This document shows positions 23,145-31,436 of a DNA stretch of 35,018 bases, piece after piece. The stretch covers positions 1 through 35,018 of the forward strand of contig CALWHD010000077.1 in NCBI GenBank assembly GCA_944380235.1, written 5' to 3'. Both the position numbers and the translations under genes were made by a program. The notes beneath the pieces are model-generated. The model was not told the DNA's origin, searched no databases, and saw only the letters and a program-made list of their open reading frames with translations. Each line of letters starts with the position of its first letter. The first letter of the stretch is position 1. The DNA comes from an uncultured Blautia sp. GTDB taxonomy: Bacteria; Bacillota; Clostridia; Lachnospirales; Lachnospiraceae.

Positions 23145-23742
23145 CCATTATCTTGCAGAATATTACCGCTGCCGCCGTGCTCACTGCTGTAGCCGCAATG
23201 GCGGGGCCTACGATTGCAGTAGGGTTCGGACTTCCATACTGACTCCGGTATGCAATGATGTTTACCGGAATCAGCTGCAGAGATGAAATATTTAAGATAA
23301 GAAACGTACACATTTCATTGCTTGCACAGCCTGGCCTCCGCACCGGTCCTGGAGCTGTACCCTGACGCCGGGCTTCCTCAAGTTCTGCCAGCGCCTCCAT
23401 AGCTTTTAAACCAAAAGGCGTAGCCGCCCACCCAAGTCCCAGGAAATTTGCGATCATGTTGGCAGAAATAAATTCCAAAGCACAGTGCTTCTCCGGAATC
23501 CGCGGAAAAAGGAAGCGCAGCAAAGGCTTCATTGCCCTCGTAAGCCTGTCAACCAGACCGGAAGTCTTGGCAATCTCCATAACTCCCACCCACATAGCGA
23601 CGATCCCCGCCATGGATATACAAAGAGACACTGCCTCTTTCGCAGAAGAAAGGGCAGCGTCTGTCACTTCATCCATATTTCCCGTCACGGCTCCGTAGAC
23701 AATTCCAATCAGGAGCATTGCACCCCAGAGCATATTCAGCAT
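23125..23742 (-). CDS. spmA: Spore maturation protein A-like (nucleoside-recognition/Gate domain)
   Basis: A 205-residue integral membrane protein. ATG 23742 is preferred over the GTG at 23751 because AGGTGA precedes it at a good distance. It has the SpmA sequence pattern: MLNMLWGAMLLIGIVYGAVTGNMDEVTDAALSSAKEAVSLCISMAGIVAMWVGVMEIAKTSGLVDRLTR at the N-terminus, GLGWAATPFGLKAME in the middle, and NEMCTFLILNISSLQLIPVNIIAYRSQYGSPNPTAIVGPAI near the C-terminus. Family members act with SpmB in dehydration of the spore core. The length matches full SpmA. No spmB follows; the gene runs straight into the convergent terminator. It lies 102 bases after the capA-like gene. Confidence 0.9.
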   Translation of the reverse strand: MLNMLWGAMLLIGIVYGAVTGNMDEVTDAALSSAKEAVSLCISMAGIVAMWVGVMEIAKTSGLVDRLTRAMKPLLRFLFPRIPEKHCALEFISANMIANFLGLGWAATPFGLKAMEALAELEEARRQGTAPGPVRRPGCASNEMCTFLILNISSLQLIPVNIIAYRSQYGSPNPTAIVGPAIAATAVSTAAAVIFCKIMEKRRGI

Positions 23743-23844
23743 AGATTTCACCTGATTTTCTTCTCTCTTTACTTTATGCCCTGTGCCGCAGGCTTATTCC
23801 GTTTTTCTATTAATCTCCCATATCTGCCCGCAGGTATCTTTCCT

Positions 23845-25002
23845 CTACAGATTCTGGCTGTACTCTTCTATTCTCTGAAGGATAGCATCCTTAGCTTCTC
23901 CTTCTGCAGGAACAGGCTGATAATTGTTATATCCCTCCTGATAAGCTGAGGAAATCTTACATGGAATCACATTTGTCACATTATCTTCTTTCAGTTCCCC
24001 ATTTTCCACAGTAAATGTCTGCTGGAAGATCATAGAATCCATATCCGAAGGAGAAGAATTTCCGCCAAAGCAAAAGTTTCCTAAACTGTAAACAATGTTC
24101 TTCCCCTTATATTCCTCAATCCCCGAGATCACATGAGGATGGTGTCCAAGCACCAGATCTGCACCGCTGTCAACAGCTGCATGAGCCAGTTCCACTTGTA
24201 CTTCATTGGGCGTGGTTTCCAGCTCTACGCCCCAGTGAAAGCTGACAATAATGATCTGCGCCCCTGCTTCTTTCAGACTCTCCACATTTTTAACCATTTC
24301 ATCCTTGCAGCCCAGGTTATCCTCCAGCTCATAGGTGCCCACAAGCCCTACTTTTACACCCTTGATATCCATCAGAGCTGTCCTGTCATACCCAAAGCTG
24401 GTAATGCCTTCTTCGTCCAGGGCGTTTATAGTATCTGTATAACTTTGTTCTCCATAATCCCTGCTGTGATTATTTGCCAGATTCGCAGCTTCCACAGATC
24501 CCTGGGTAAGGATTTCAGCATAAGAAGGCGGCGCTTTGAATGCAAACTGCTTCTCTGCCCTGGTTTCCTCCTCAGTAAGCGTTCCCTCCATATTTACAAT
24601 AGTCAGATCATCCAGACTGAAAATAGGCTGTACTTCTTTAAAAAAGTAGGATGGGTCTCCCACAGAATCATAAATTCCTGTAAAACCACTTTCGTAGTCA
24701 AAACTTTCATCTGTCCCCAGTGTGCAGTCTCCTGCTGCGCTCACCGTAATCGTAACAGAATCCGGCTCCTGTTCTGCTTTTGCCGCTTCCGAATCCTCTG
24801 TCCCGTCCTGGTTTTCGGAATCTTCGCTGGTACTGGCTGATGCAGGGGCAGCGCCGTCACTCCGGCTCCACTTCCTGATTCCCATGCCGATAAGCACGAG
24901 AACCAGCGCCAGGATCAGAATCCCGTCTACAGCAAGGATCATCTTTATCCGGCGTACTTTCCTCTTTCTGGCTTCTATTTTCTTCCGATAATGATATGCC
25001 AT
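23845..25002 (-). CDS. CapA-family (PGA_cap) metallophosphoesterase-like membrane protein
   Basis: A 385-residue protein. Residues 1-20 are strongly basic, one transmembrane helix follows at about 21-41, then an acidic Ser/Glu/Asp-rich spacer (about 48-82), so the catalytic domain lies outside the membrane. The calcineurin-like domain motifs are in order: SAAGDCTLG (about 88-96), VNMEGTLT, NLANNHSRDYG, IIVSFHWGVE and VLGHHPHVISG. Family members include CapA/PgsA of poly-gamma-glutamate synthesis, but no capB, capC or pgs partner is present here, so the substrate is unknown. GGAG precedes the ATG. It sits 29 bases after rsmI and is probably part of the same leftward transcript. Confidence 0.92.
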   Translation of the reverse strand: MAYHYRKKIEARKRKVRRIKMILAVDGILILALVLVLIGMGIRKWSRSDGAAPASASTSEDSENQDGTEDSEAAKAEQEPDSVTITVSAAGDCTLGTDESFDYESGFTGIYDSVGDPSYFFKEVQPIFSLDDLTIVNMEGTLTEEETRAEKQFAFKAPPSYAEILTQGSVEAANLANNHSRDYGEQSYTDTINALDEEGITSFGYDRTALMDIKGVKVGLVGTYELEDNLGCKDEMVKNVESLKEAGAQIIIVSFHWGVELETTPNEVQVELAHAAVDSGADLVLGHHPHVISGIEEYKGKNIVYSLGNFCFGGNSSPSDMDSMIFQQTFTVENGELKEDNVTNVIPCKISSAYQEGYNNYQPVPAEGEAKDAILQRIEEYSQNL

Positions 25003-25031
25003 AGCTTTCTCCTTTTGTTTCTTCTATTCCT

Positions 25032-25868
25032 TTACAGCAGAGCCTGATAAATCTCCCTTTTGCTCACGCCCCTGTCTTTTGCAACTTTTTTCATAGCTTC
25101 CTTTTTATCCATCCCATGACTTAAATATAAATCCATATGTTCGGTCACAGACATCTCATCCCATCGGCTCTGCTCTTCCAGCTCCAGTTCTTTTCTGTCC
25201 TTCCCTTCCAGCACCAGAACGCACTCTCCCTTTGGAGTCTCCTCTCTATAATGACTAAGCGCCTGCTCCAGGGTAGTGCGAAATACCTGCTCATGTTTTT
25301 TTGTAAGCTCCCTGCATACAGAAATTCTTCGGTTTCCCAGAATTTCCAGCAATTCTTCCAGAGTCTTCACCAGACGATGGGGCGCTTCGTAAAGCACCAG
25401 CGTCCTGGTTTCGTTTTTCAGCTCTTCCAGGATCTTTTTTCTTTCTTTTTTGTCCGCAGGAAGAAAGGCCTCAAAAGCAAACCTTCTGGTGGGAAGTCCG
25501 GACATGGTAAGTGCCGTGACGCAGGCTGCCGCTCCCGGCAGGGAAGTCACCTGAATCCCAGCCTGACAGCACATTGTAACCAGCTCCTCCCCTGGATCTG
25601 AGATTCCCGGAGTACCCGCGTCTGTGATCAGCGCCACATTTTTTCCTGCTTCCATCTGTTCCACCAGATATCTTCCCTTGTCATACTTATTATATTCGTG
25701 GTAACTGGTCATGGGAGTTTTTATATCAAAATGATTCAGCAGCTTAATGCTGTTTCTGGTATCCTCCGCAGCAATCAGGTCCGCTTCCTTCAGTATACGC
25801 AGCACTCGCAGGGTTATATCTTCCAGATTTCCGATAGGTGTTGCACATAAATATAATTTACCTGCCAT
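25032..25868 (-). CDS. rsmI: 16S rRNA 2'-O-methyltransferase RsmI (C1402)
   Basis: A 278-residue SAM-dependent tetrapyrrole-methylase-fold enzyme that 2'-O-methylates C1402 of 16S rRNA. The start ATG 25868 is one base past the preceding stop and follows GGGAG, giving the family N-terminus AGKLYLCATPIGNLEDITLRVL. Other hallmarks are AEDTRNSIKLLNHF, ALITDAGTPGISDPGEELV, SLPGAAACVTALTMSGLP, FEAFLP, EAPHR, and the C-terminal helical tail ending KDRGVSKREIYQALL. The close spacing to trmN6 matches the Firmicute yabB-rsmI arrangement. Confidence 0.97.
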   Translation of the reverse strand: MAGKLYLCATPIGNLEDITLRVLRILKEADLIAAEDTRNSIKLLNHFDIKTPMTSYHEYNKYDKGRYLVEQMEAGKNVALITDAGTPGISDPGEELVTMCCQAGIQVTSLPGAAACVTALTMSGLPTRRFAFEAFLPADKKERKKILEELKNETRTLVLYEAPHRLVKTLEELLEILGNRRISVCRELTKKHEQVFRTTLEQALSHYREETPKGECVLVLEGKDRKELELEEQSRWDEMSVTEHMDLYLSHGMDKKEAMKKVAKDRGVSKREIYQALL

Positions 25869-25869
25869 T

Positions 25870-26616
25870 TTATCTCTCCCGTCCGTAAATTTCCAGAATC
25901 TCATCCGTATAGACTCCGGGCTTTTCATAAACAATCAGAGGTTTTTCCACTGTGATCCTGGATTTTCCTCCTTTAGATCCTTCGATAAGAACAAGGTTCG
26001 GTTCCTTGTCTATATAAGGATGCACAAGCTTCATTCTCTTGGGCTCGATCTTATGCCGGATCATTACATGGAAGATTTCCGCCAGCCGAAAAGGTCTGTG
26101 AACCATATAAAATCTTCCGTGTTCATTCAGCAGCCTTGAAGCCTGTTGAACCACATCCTCCAGACTGCAAAGAGTTTCATGACGGGCAATGGTCTTTGCC
26201 ATGTTTTCTCCCGTCAATCCATGATTTCCAATCATATAGGGGGGATTTGTGGTCACCACCTCAAAAGAAGCCCCTCCGAAAATGGACGCGGCTTCCCTAA
26301 TGTCTCCTGTCGTTATAGTAATATCATCTTCAAGCTGATTATAGGCAACACTTCTTCGCGCCATCTCAGCACTGTCCGCCTGGATCTCCAGTCCTGTATA
26401 CCTTCCCTGAGGATATCTTGCCTTTAATAAAATGGGGACGATCCCCGTGCCCGTCCCCATATCCAGCACCTTCTCCCCTGGCTTTACTTTTGCAAACCAC
26501 GCAAGAAGCACTGCATCAATCCCGAAACAAAACTGCTCCGGATTCTGTATCAGCATATACCCGTTCTGAAGGTCGTCCAGTCTTTCATGTTCCAGAATCA
26601 GTTCTTCTCTGCCCAT
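25870..26616 (-). CDS. trmN6: tRNA1(Val) A37 N6-methyltransferase-like (YabB/TrmN6)
   Basis: A 248-residue Rossmann-fold methyltransferase. The SAM-binding motif is VLDMGTGTGIVPILL (50-64). The amino-methylase catalytic motif is N124-P-P-Y127 in VVTTNPPYMIG. The N-terminal DLQNGYMLIQNPEQFCFGIDAVLLA is the YabB family opening. The family modifies the exocyclic N6 of adenine in tRNA; the exact tRNA position is assumed from homologues. It starts 13 bases after ricT and ends one base before rsmI. The ribosome site is weak (AGAGGAC), which fits translational coupling. Confidence 0.92.
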   Translation of the reverse strand: MGREELILEHERLDDLQNGYMLIQNPEQFCFGIDAVLLAWFAKVKPGEKVLDMGTGTGIVPILLKARYPQGRYTGLEIQADSAEMARRSVAYNQLEDDITITTGDIREAASIFGGASFEVVTTNPPYMIGNHGLTGENMAKTIARHETLCSLEDVVQQASRLLNEHGRFYMVHRPFRLAEIFHVMIRHKIEPKRMKLVHPYIDKEPNLVLIEGSKGGKSRITVEKPLIVYEKPGVYTDEILEIYGRER

Positions 26617-26629
26617 GAACCTGTCCTCT

Positions 26630-27514
26630 CTATTTTTCCTTTTCCAGTTCTTTTAATGCCTTCATTTCTTCATCGGTAAGCCGGATCTTTTCTTTTTTCT
26701 GCCTTGGCTTAAATTTCAGTTCGTCAGCCCTGTATTCTCTGATTTCCTTTTCATCGCCTACATCTACCACCACTTTCACCAGCTGTCTTAAGACGTTGAC
26801 ACTCTGCACTTCTCCCTTTAATCCATCAGGAGCAGTCACACGGTCTCCTTGATTAGGCAGCTTTCTGTTCAGCTCCTCATAGGTTTCCTCTTCATTTTTC
26901 AGGCAGCACATCAAGCGTCCGCAGACCCCCGAAATCTTTGTGGGGTTCAGTGACAGATTCTGTTCTTTTGCCATTTTAATAGAAACCGGAGCAAATTCAG
27001 AAAGATAAGTATGACAGCAGAGTGCTCTGCCGCAAATGCCGATCCCTCCCAGAATCTTCGTCTCATCTCTGACTCCGATCTGCCGCAGTTCAATCCTGGT
27101 CTTAAAGACAGAAGCCAGATCCTTTACCAGCTCACGAAAATCGATCCTTCCGTCTGCAGTAAAGTAAAAAAGGATTTTATTGTTGTCAAAGGTATACTCC
27201 ACATCGATCAGCTTCATCTCCAGATGATGCTCTTTGATCTTCTTCAGACAGATCTGGAAAGCTTCCTTTTCTTTTTTCCTGTTGTTTTCTTCCTTTTTTT
27301 TATCCTGTACTGTTGCAACCCTGATCACCTCTTTTAAAGGCTGGATCACTTTCTCATCCTCTACTTCTCTGGGGGGCAGAACGACTTTTCCGTACTCTAC
27401 TCCTCTTGCGGTCTCTACGATCACATGCTCTCCCGCTTTTATCTCTAAATCCTTAGGTGCGAAATAATAAATCTTCCCCACACTGCGGAATCTTACTCCT
27501 ATTACTGTTGTCAT
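26630..27514 (-). CDS. ricT: RicT / PSP1-domain protein (YaaT)
   Basis: A 294-residue cytoplasmic protein. A PSP1 domain at about 1-70 (TTVIGVRFRSVGKIYYF, ETARGVEYGKVV) is followed by a charged helical segment. A Cys-rich core follows: GGIGICGRALCCHTYL (about 155-170) and SGVCGRLMCCLKNEEE (about 194-209). In Bacillus the Ric complex (RicT-RicA-RicF) binds iron-sulfur clusters through such cysteines, promotes mRNA maturation by RNase Y, and affects sporulation and competence. The C-terminal 30 residues are a Lys/Glu-rich tail. The ATG is one base past the holB stop, so translation is coupled. The RicA and RicF partners are not in the window. Confidence 0.95.
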   Translation of the reverse strand: MTTVIGVRFRSVGKIYYFAPKDLEIKAGEHVIVETARGVEYGKVVLPPREVEDEKVIQPLKEVIRVATVQDKKKEENNRKKEKEAFQICLKKIKEHHLEMKLIDVEYTFDNNKILFYFTADGRIDFRELVKDLASVFKTRIELRQIGVRDETKILGGIGICGRALCCHTYLSEFAPVSIKMAKEQNLSLNPTKISGVCGRLMCCLKNEEETYEELNRKLPNQGDRVTAPDGLKGEVQSVNVLRQLVKVVVDVGDEKEIREYRADELKFKPRQKKEKIRLTDEEMKALKELEKEK

Positions 27515-27515
27515 G

Positions 27516-28505
27516 TCAATTCTCCCTGATTGTAAGGAACAGAAGTTCCATGGTTAAATCAAAATTCACATTTGCCTGAAGACGCGCCTTGGCAGTTTCA
27601 ATGGCTTTGATAATGGTCTCAAGCCCCTCATAGGAACTTGTGTCTGCACGATTTTTAATATCATTGTACTCCTGGCGGAATACAAGACCATCAATCTCTC
27701 TGGTAGCTTTAAAAAGAAGGACATCACGAAACCATACCAAAAACAGATCCAGGTATTCGTATACCGTATGTTTCTGCTCTGACAAAGCCTTAATGGCATC
27801 TACCATTTCGTACACTTCCATATCCTTTCCCTTTTTCAATATGCGGAAGGCTGCCTGCATCATTTCTGAAAAATCTTCTGCCGTAGCAATCTGTTTCGCT
27901 TTTCCTACATTTCCCTGGGCAAAGGCAACACTGACCTCAGCCTGATAATCCGGCACATGAAGTTCTTCCATGAGATATTTCTTGATCACATCATCCCGCA
28001 CCGGTTTAAAATTCAGCGTCACACATCTGGACGCAATCGTGGGAAGCAGACTTCCTCCATTATTTACCAGAAGCAGGATCACTGCATAGGAAGGCGGCTC
28101 CTCTATAGTTTTTAAAAGAGCGTTCTGCGCCTGCACGGTCAGCTTCTCAGCCTCATCTACAATGTAAATTTTATAAGGTCCTGTATATGGTTTGATCGCA
28201 ACATCACTGATCAGCTGTTCTCTGATATCCTCAATGCCAATAGAATTCGGCTTTTCGTGTGTTACGTAAATAATATCCGGATGATTCCGGTTCATTGCCT
28301 TTTTACAGGAACTGCATTGTAAACACGGCTCCTTGCCGTGATGTTCGCACTGCAGAGTCATAGCAAAAACCTTTGCCAGAAGCTTCTTGCCGCTTCCTTT
28401 CTCTCCCGCAAAAATGTAGGAATGAGAAACCGCATCCCTAGCCGCTGCGTTCTGCAAATGTTTGATTACCTCTTCATGTCCTAATACTTTTTCAATTTCC
28501 TGCAT
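27516..28505 (-). CDS. holB: DNA polymerase III delta' subunit
   Basis: A 329-residue clamp-loader subunit. ATG 28505 follows GAGGTGA and matches the family N-terminus; an in-frame ATG at 28553 with AGGAAGGG upstream is an alternative. The AAA+ fold shows the Walker A-like GEKGSGKKLLA (34-44), a four-cysteine zinc module C53, C61, C64, C67 (CEHHGKEPCLQCSSC), IVDEAEKLTVQAQNALLKTIEEPP with sensor-like residues, and TIASRCVTLNF carrying the SRC motif. The C-terminal helical domain follows. The order upstream of ricT, trmN6 and rsmI is the standard Firmicute arrangement. Confidence 0.95.
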   Translation of the reverse strand: MQEIEKVLGHEEVIKHLQNAAARDAVSHSYIFAGEKGSGKKLLAKVFAMTLQCEHHGKEPCLQCSSCKKAMNRNHPDIIYVTHEKPNSIGIEDIREQLISDVAIKPYTGPYKIYIVDEAEKLTVQAQNALLKTIEEPPSYAVILLLVNNGGSLLPTIASRCVTLNFKPVRDDVIKKYLMEELHVPDYQAEVSVAFAQGNVGKAKQIATAEDFSEMMQAAFRILKKGKDMEVYEMVDAIKALSEQKHTVYEYLDLFLVWFRDVLLFKATREIDGLVFRQEYNDIKNRADTSSYEGLETIIKAIETAKARLQANVNFDLTMELLFLTIREN

Positions 28506-28600
28506 TGCACTCACCTCAATTCCTGTGTCTTCCAAAGATCTCAGGGCAGTCATTCGTCAGCCCTTCCTATCTTTCAAACATTATAGCATAAATTTTTCCT

Positions 28601-29188
28601 CTACTGCAACTTTTGTATACAGTTTTTGATTTCTTTTATACAATTTTCAAGTTCTTTATTTTCAAAGCGGATTTTAATTCCCGCACGCCTCAGATTTTCC
28701 TCTGAAAAATCCTCTGTATCAGCCAGAAAACGTCTGCACATCTCCGCATACTTAGGTTCTTTCTGAAGCTCCTCCCTGCGTATGGCTCTCTTTAGCCTTT
28801 CTCCGTCCTCCACCTGGATATACACTGGACAAAGCATCTCCTGACCAAAATAATTTTTCATATTTTCATAAGATTCCAGCGTCCCGATCCCCAGATAGTT
28901 TTTCTTTTCCAGATCGATCTGCCCGTCATCCGCAGTAAAATAAGTCCATGGACCGTAAACCGTCTGGTAGGTCCTTGACTCGATCACCTTTCCCTTATCC
29001 TGAAATGCTCTGAAAACTTCATCCTTTACAAAATGATATTCTCTCCCATCCGTCTCCCCTTCCCGGACAGGTCTGGTGGTATATAGGATTATATTGCTGA
29101 GCCCAAGTTCCTCATCCTGCAGAAGCCTGCTGTAAATCGTATCTTTCCCTGAGGAACTTTTTCCCATGATATAAAAAATCTTTCCCAT
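28601..29188 (-). CDS. Guanylate-kinase-like P-loop protein
   Basis: A 195-residue P-loop NMP-kinase-fold protein. The Walker A is GKSSSGKDT (9-17), against GPSGSGKST of typical GMK. The GMK nucleotide-binding strand YTTRPVREGETDGREYHFV (about 36-54) is well preserved, with the SRTYQTVYGPWTYFT segment after it. The later GMK hallmarks (GKDVLLEIDVQG) are not recognisable; LGIGTLESYENMKNYFG stands there. A basic lid RLKRAIRREELQ is present. It is probably an NMP kinase of changed specificity, or a regulatory relative; the true housekeeping gmk would be elsewhere. It lies 11 bases after the decarboxylase gene and 95 bases before holB, in the slot that tmk holds in Bacillus. Confidence 0.85.
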   Translation of the reverse strand: MGKIFYIMGKSSSGKDTIYSRLLQDEELGLSNIILYTTRPVREGETDGREYHFVKDEVFRAFQDKGKVIESRTYQTVYGPWTYFTADDGQIDLEKKNYLGIGTLESYENMKNYFGQEMLCPVYIQVEDGERLKRAIRREELQKEPKYAEMCRRFLADTEDFSEENLRRAGIKIRFENKELENCIKEIKNCIQKLQ

Positions 29189-29199
29189 CTTTTTCCTTC

Positions 29200-30654
29200 T
29201 TACTCCTTCACTGCTATAATTTTCTCCATTCTGTGGTCTTTCATCCCCTGAAGCATAAGTCCTTTCACTTTTAAGTTTTCTGCTTTTTCCAGAAATTTCC
29301 GGCTGATCCGTTCTCCAGGTACCAGAAAAGGAATTCCAGGCGGATACAGATACGCATATTCCGCAGAAATCCGCCCTTCGCTCTCCTCAAACGCAATTTC
29401 TTCCCCCGGCAGCTCCATTCCCTCACTGATGGTGCATACCTGTTCTTCCGCTGCTGCTTCTCTCCCGTCAGAAAATTCTATGGACAGCCTTCCGGTCTTC
29501 CCTCCCTGTGTCTTCTGCTGCTTTTCCAGCATTTCATCCACACAAAGCAATGCTTTCTCAAGCCTTGAAAATCCTTCTTTGGTGTCCATCAGGCTTGTAA
29601 GCGCCAGAACATACTGCTCTGCCTCCATCTCCATTTCCAGATGATATTTTCTTCTCAGTATATCATGAACCCCCGGTCCGCTCATACCCGTTCCGGCAGA
29701 AAAAATCACCAGTTTTGATCTGTCAAGATCATAAACATTCCCTCTGCCTACCACATCCTCTCCCAGCAGATGCAGGCAATGCATCTGCTTTAAACTATTC
29801 CTGATTGTCTGCAGATTCTCCTGGTACCGGGCAAACTGTTCTCTTCCCTGCTCCTTTAAATATCTCAGGCAGACAGCCATACTCCCCATAAGCACATAAG
29901 AGGGGCTGCTGCTCTGATAAATCCCCAGAAAATGCTCCAGCTTATCTCTGTTCACTCTTTTAAAACCGGCATGCAGGACCGCCGTCTGTGTCAGAGACGG
30001 AAGTGTTTTATGTAAACTTTGGATCACGACATCCGCTCCAAGACGCAAAGAGGACTCCGGAAAAGAATCATGAAAAGGAAAGTGAGCCCCATGTGCTTCA
30101 TCCACGATCAGAGGTACTCCATACCTGTGACATATCCGGGCAATCTTTTCCACAGGTGATACAATTCCATCGTAGCTGGGCGATGTAATAAGAACTGCCT
30201 GGATATCCGGATCTTTTTTCAATGCTTCCTCTGTGTCCTCAGGTGAGATCCCCCCTGCAAGCCCCAGCCTCTCATCCAGCGCAGGATAGAGATATCTGAC
30301 AGAAAGTTCCCTCAGATATGCTGCGTGATATGCTGCTTTATGGCAGCTGCGCGCCATCAGAATCTTTCCCCGCCTCCCGGTACAGGCACTGACCGCCGCC
30401 AGGATTCCGGCAGTACTGCCGTTTACCAGAAAATAAGTTTTCTCAGCACCGTAAAGCTCTGCTGCAGCCTCCTGATTCTCCTTCAGGATTCCCTCCGCAT
30501 GGTGCAGATTATCAAAACCTGTAATTTCCGTAATATCAATCTGATAAGGATCTCTTAAATTTTCCGCCTTCATCTGTCTCTTATGCCCCGGCATATGGAA
30601 AGGATAAAAGTCCGACCTGCTGTACTCATACAGCTTCTCATCTAAATACTGCAT
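29200..30654 (-). CDS. Orn/Lys/Arg decarboxylase-family PLP enzyme (YaaO-like)
   Basis: A 484-residue fold-type I PLP enzyme. The N-terminal FYPFHMPGHKR (16-26) and DITEITGFDNLHHAEGIL (40-57), STAGILAAVSAC (80-91), DEAHGAH (185-191) and the PLP lysine K216 in QSLHKTLPSLTQTA are the major-domain signatures. The C-terminal domain ends with AYLYPPGIPFLVPGERIS near residue 440. It is the short form without an N-terminal wing domain, as in Bacillus YaaO and SpeA-type enzymes. Arginine, lysine or ornithine are possible substrates; the product would be a polyamine or diamine. GAGGT precedes the ATG. It heads the holB-region gene run, 92 bases after the response regulator. Confidence 0.92.
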   Translation of the reverse strand: MQYLDEKLYEYSRSDFYPFHMPGHKRQMKAENLRDPYQIDITEITGFDNLHHAEGILKENQEAAAELYGAEKTYFLVNGSTAGILAAVSACTGRRGKILMARSCHKAAYHAAYLRELSVRYLYPALDERLGLAGGISPEDTEEALKKDPDIQAVLITSPSYDGIVSPVEKIARICHRYGVPLIVDEAHGAHFPFHDSFPESSLRLGADVVIQSLHKTLPSLTQTAVLHAGFKRVNRDKLEHFLGIYQSSSPSYVLMGSMAVCLRYLKEQGREQFARYQENLQTIRNSLKQMHCLHLLGEDVVGRGNVYDLDRSKLVIFSAGTGMSGPGVHDILRRKYHLEMEMEAEQYVLALTSLMDTKEGFSRLEKALLCVDEMLEKQQKTQGGKTGRLSIEFSDGREAAAEEQVCTISEGMELPGEEIAFEESEGRISAEYAYLYPPGIPFLVPGERISRKFLEKAENLKVKGLMLQGMKDHRMEKIIAVKE

Positions 30655-30700
30655 ACTCTACCTCTTTTTGCTTTGCTGCATTTGCCGCACTATGGAAATA

Positions 30701-30728
30701 CAGGCGGTACGCCTCCGCGAACCGCCTG
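30701..30728. repeat. Inverted repeat between response regulator and decarboxylase genes
   Basis: CAGGCGGT, 12-base loop, ACCGCCTG. In the leftward direction it is followed by TATTTCC, too weak a T-run for a confident terminator. It may attenuate read-through from the two-component genes. I see no clear promoter for the decarboxylase in this gap. Confidence 0.5.
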
Positions 30729-30746
30729 CTTTTCTGTATTTTTCTC

Positions 30747-31436
30747 TCAAACTTTGAATCGATATCCCACACCCCAGATAGTCTCGATGTACTGAGGTTT
30801 GGCTGTATTAAACTCAATTTTTTCCCTGATCTTCTTAATATGGACTGTGACAGTAGCAATGTCACCGATGGACTCCATTGCCCAGATTTCCTTGAAAAGT
30901 TCGTCCTTTGTAAACACCCGGTTGGGATTCTGAGCAAGGAATGTAAGAAGATCAAATTCCTTTGTAGTGAAATTCTTTTCCTCTCCGTTGACCCAGACAC
31001 GTCTTGCAGTCTTGTCAATCTTCAGTCCGCGGATCTCAATAATATCATTCTCCTGAACCCCGGTCCCGATAAGTCTTTCATATCTCGCCAGGTGAGCCTT
31101 TACTCTTGCCACCAGCTCACTGGGACTGAAGGGTTTTGTCATATAATCATCAGCCCCCAGACCCAGCCCGCGGATCTTATCAATGTCATCCTTTTTGGCT
31201 GAGACCATAATAATGGGAGTATTCTTCTGATTCCGGATCTCCCGGCAGATCTCAAAGCCGTCTACTTCAGGAAGCATAAGATCCAGAATAAACAGATCAT
31301 ATTCTCCCTCAAGCGCCATTTTAAGCCCCACATCACCTCTGTGCTCGATCTCTACCTCAAACCCGCTCAGCTCCAGATAATCCTTCTCCAGGTCAGCGAT
31401 TGCCTCTTCATCTTCAATAATTAAAATCTTACTCAT
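30747..31436 (-). CDS. OmpR/PhoB-family response regulator
   Basis: A 229-residue regulator. The receiver domain (1-120) has acidic pocket E8-D9, phosphoacceptor D52 (FILDLMLPEVDG), the S79 switch region (IMVSAKK) and K101 (YMTKPFSPSELVARV). The C-terminal winged-helix DNA-binding domain (about 130-229) shows VWVNGEEKNFTTKEFDLLTFLAQNPNRVFTKDELFKEIW and IETIWGVGYRFKV. It overlaps the histidine kinase gene by 8 bases, the sign of a coupled pair. Targets are unknown. Having the regulator second, after the kinase, is the reverse of the common order. Confidence 0.96.
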   Translation of the reverse strand: MSKILIIEDEEAIADLEKDYLELSGFEVEIEHRGDVGLKMALEGEYDLFILDLMLPEVDGFEICREIRNQKNTPIIMVSAKKDDIDKIRGLGLGADDYMTKPFSPSELVARVKAHLARYERLIGTGVQENDIIEIRGLKIDKTARRVWVNGEEKNFTTKEFDLLTFLAQNPNRVFTKDELFKEIWAMESIGDIATVTVHIKKIREKIEFNTAKPQYIETIWGVGYRFKV

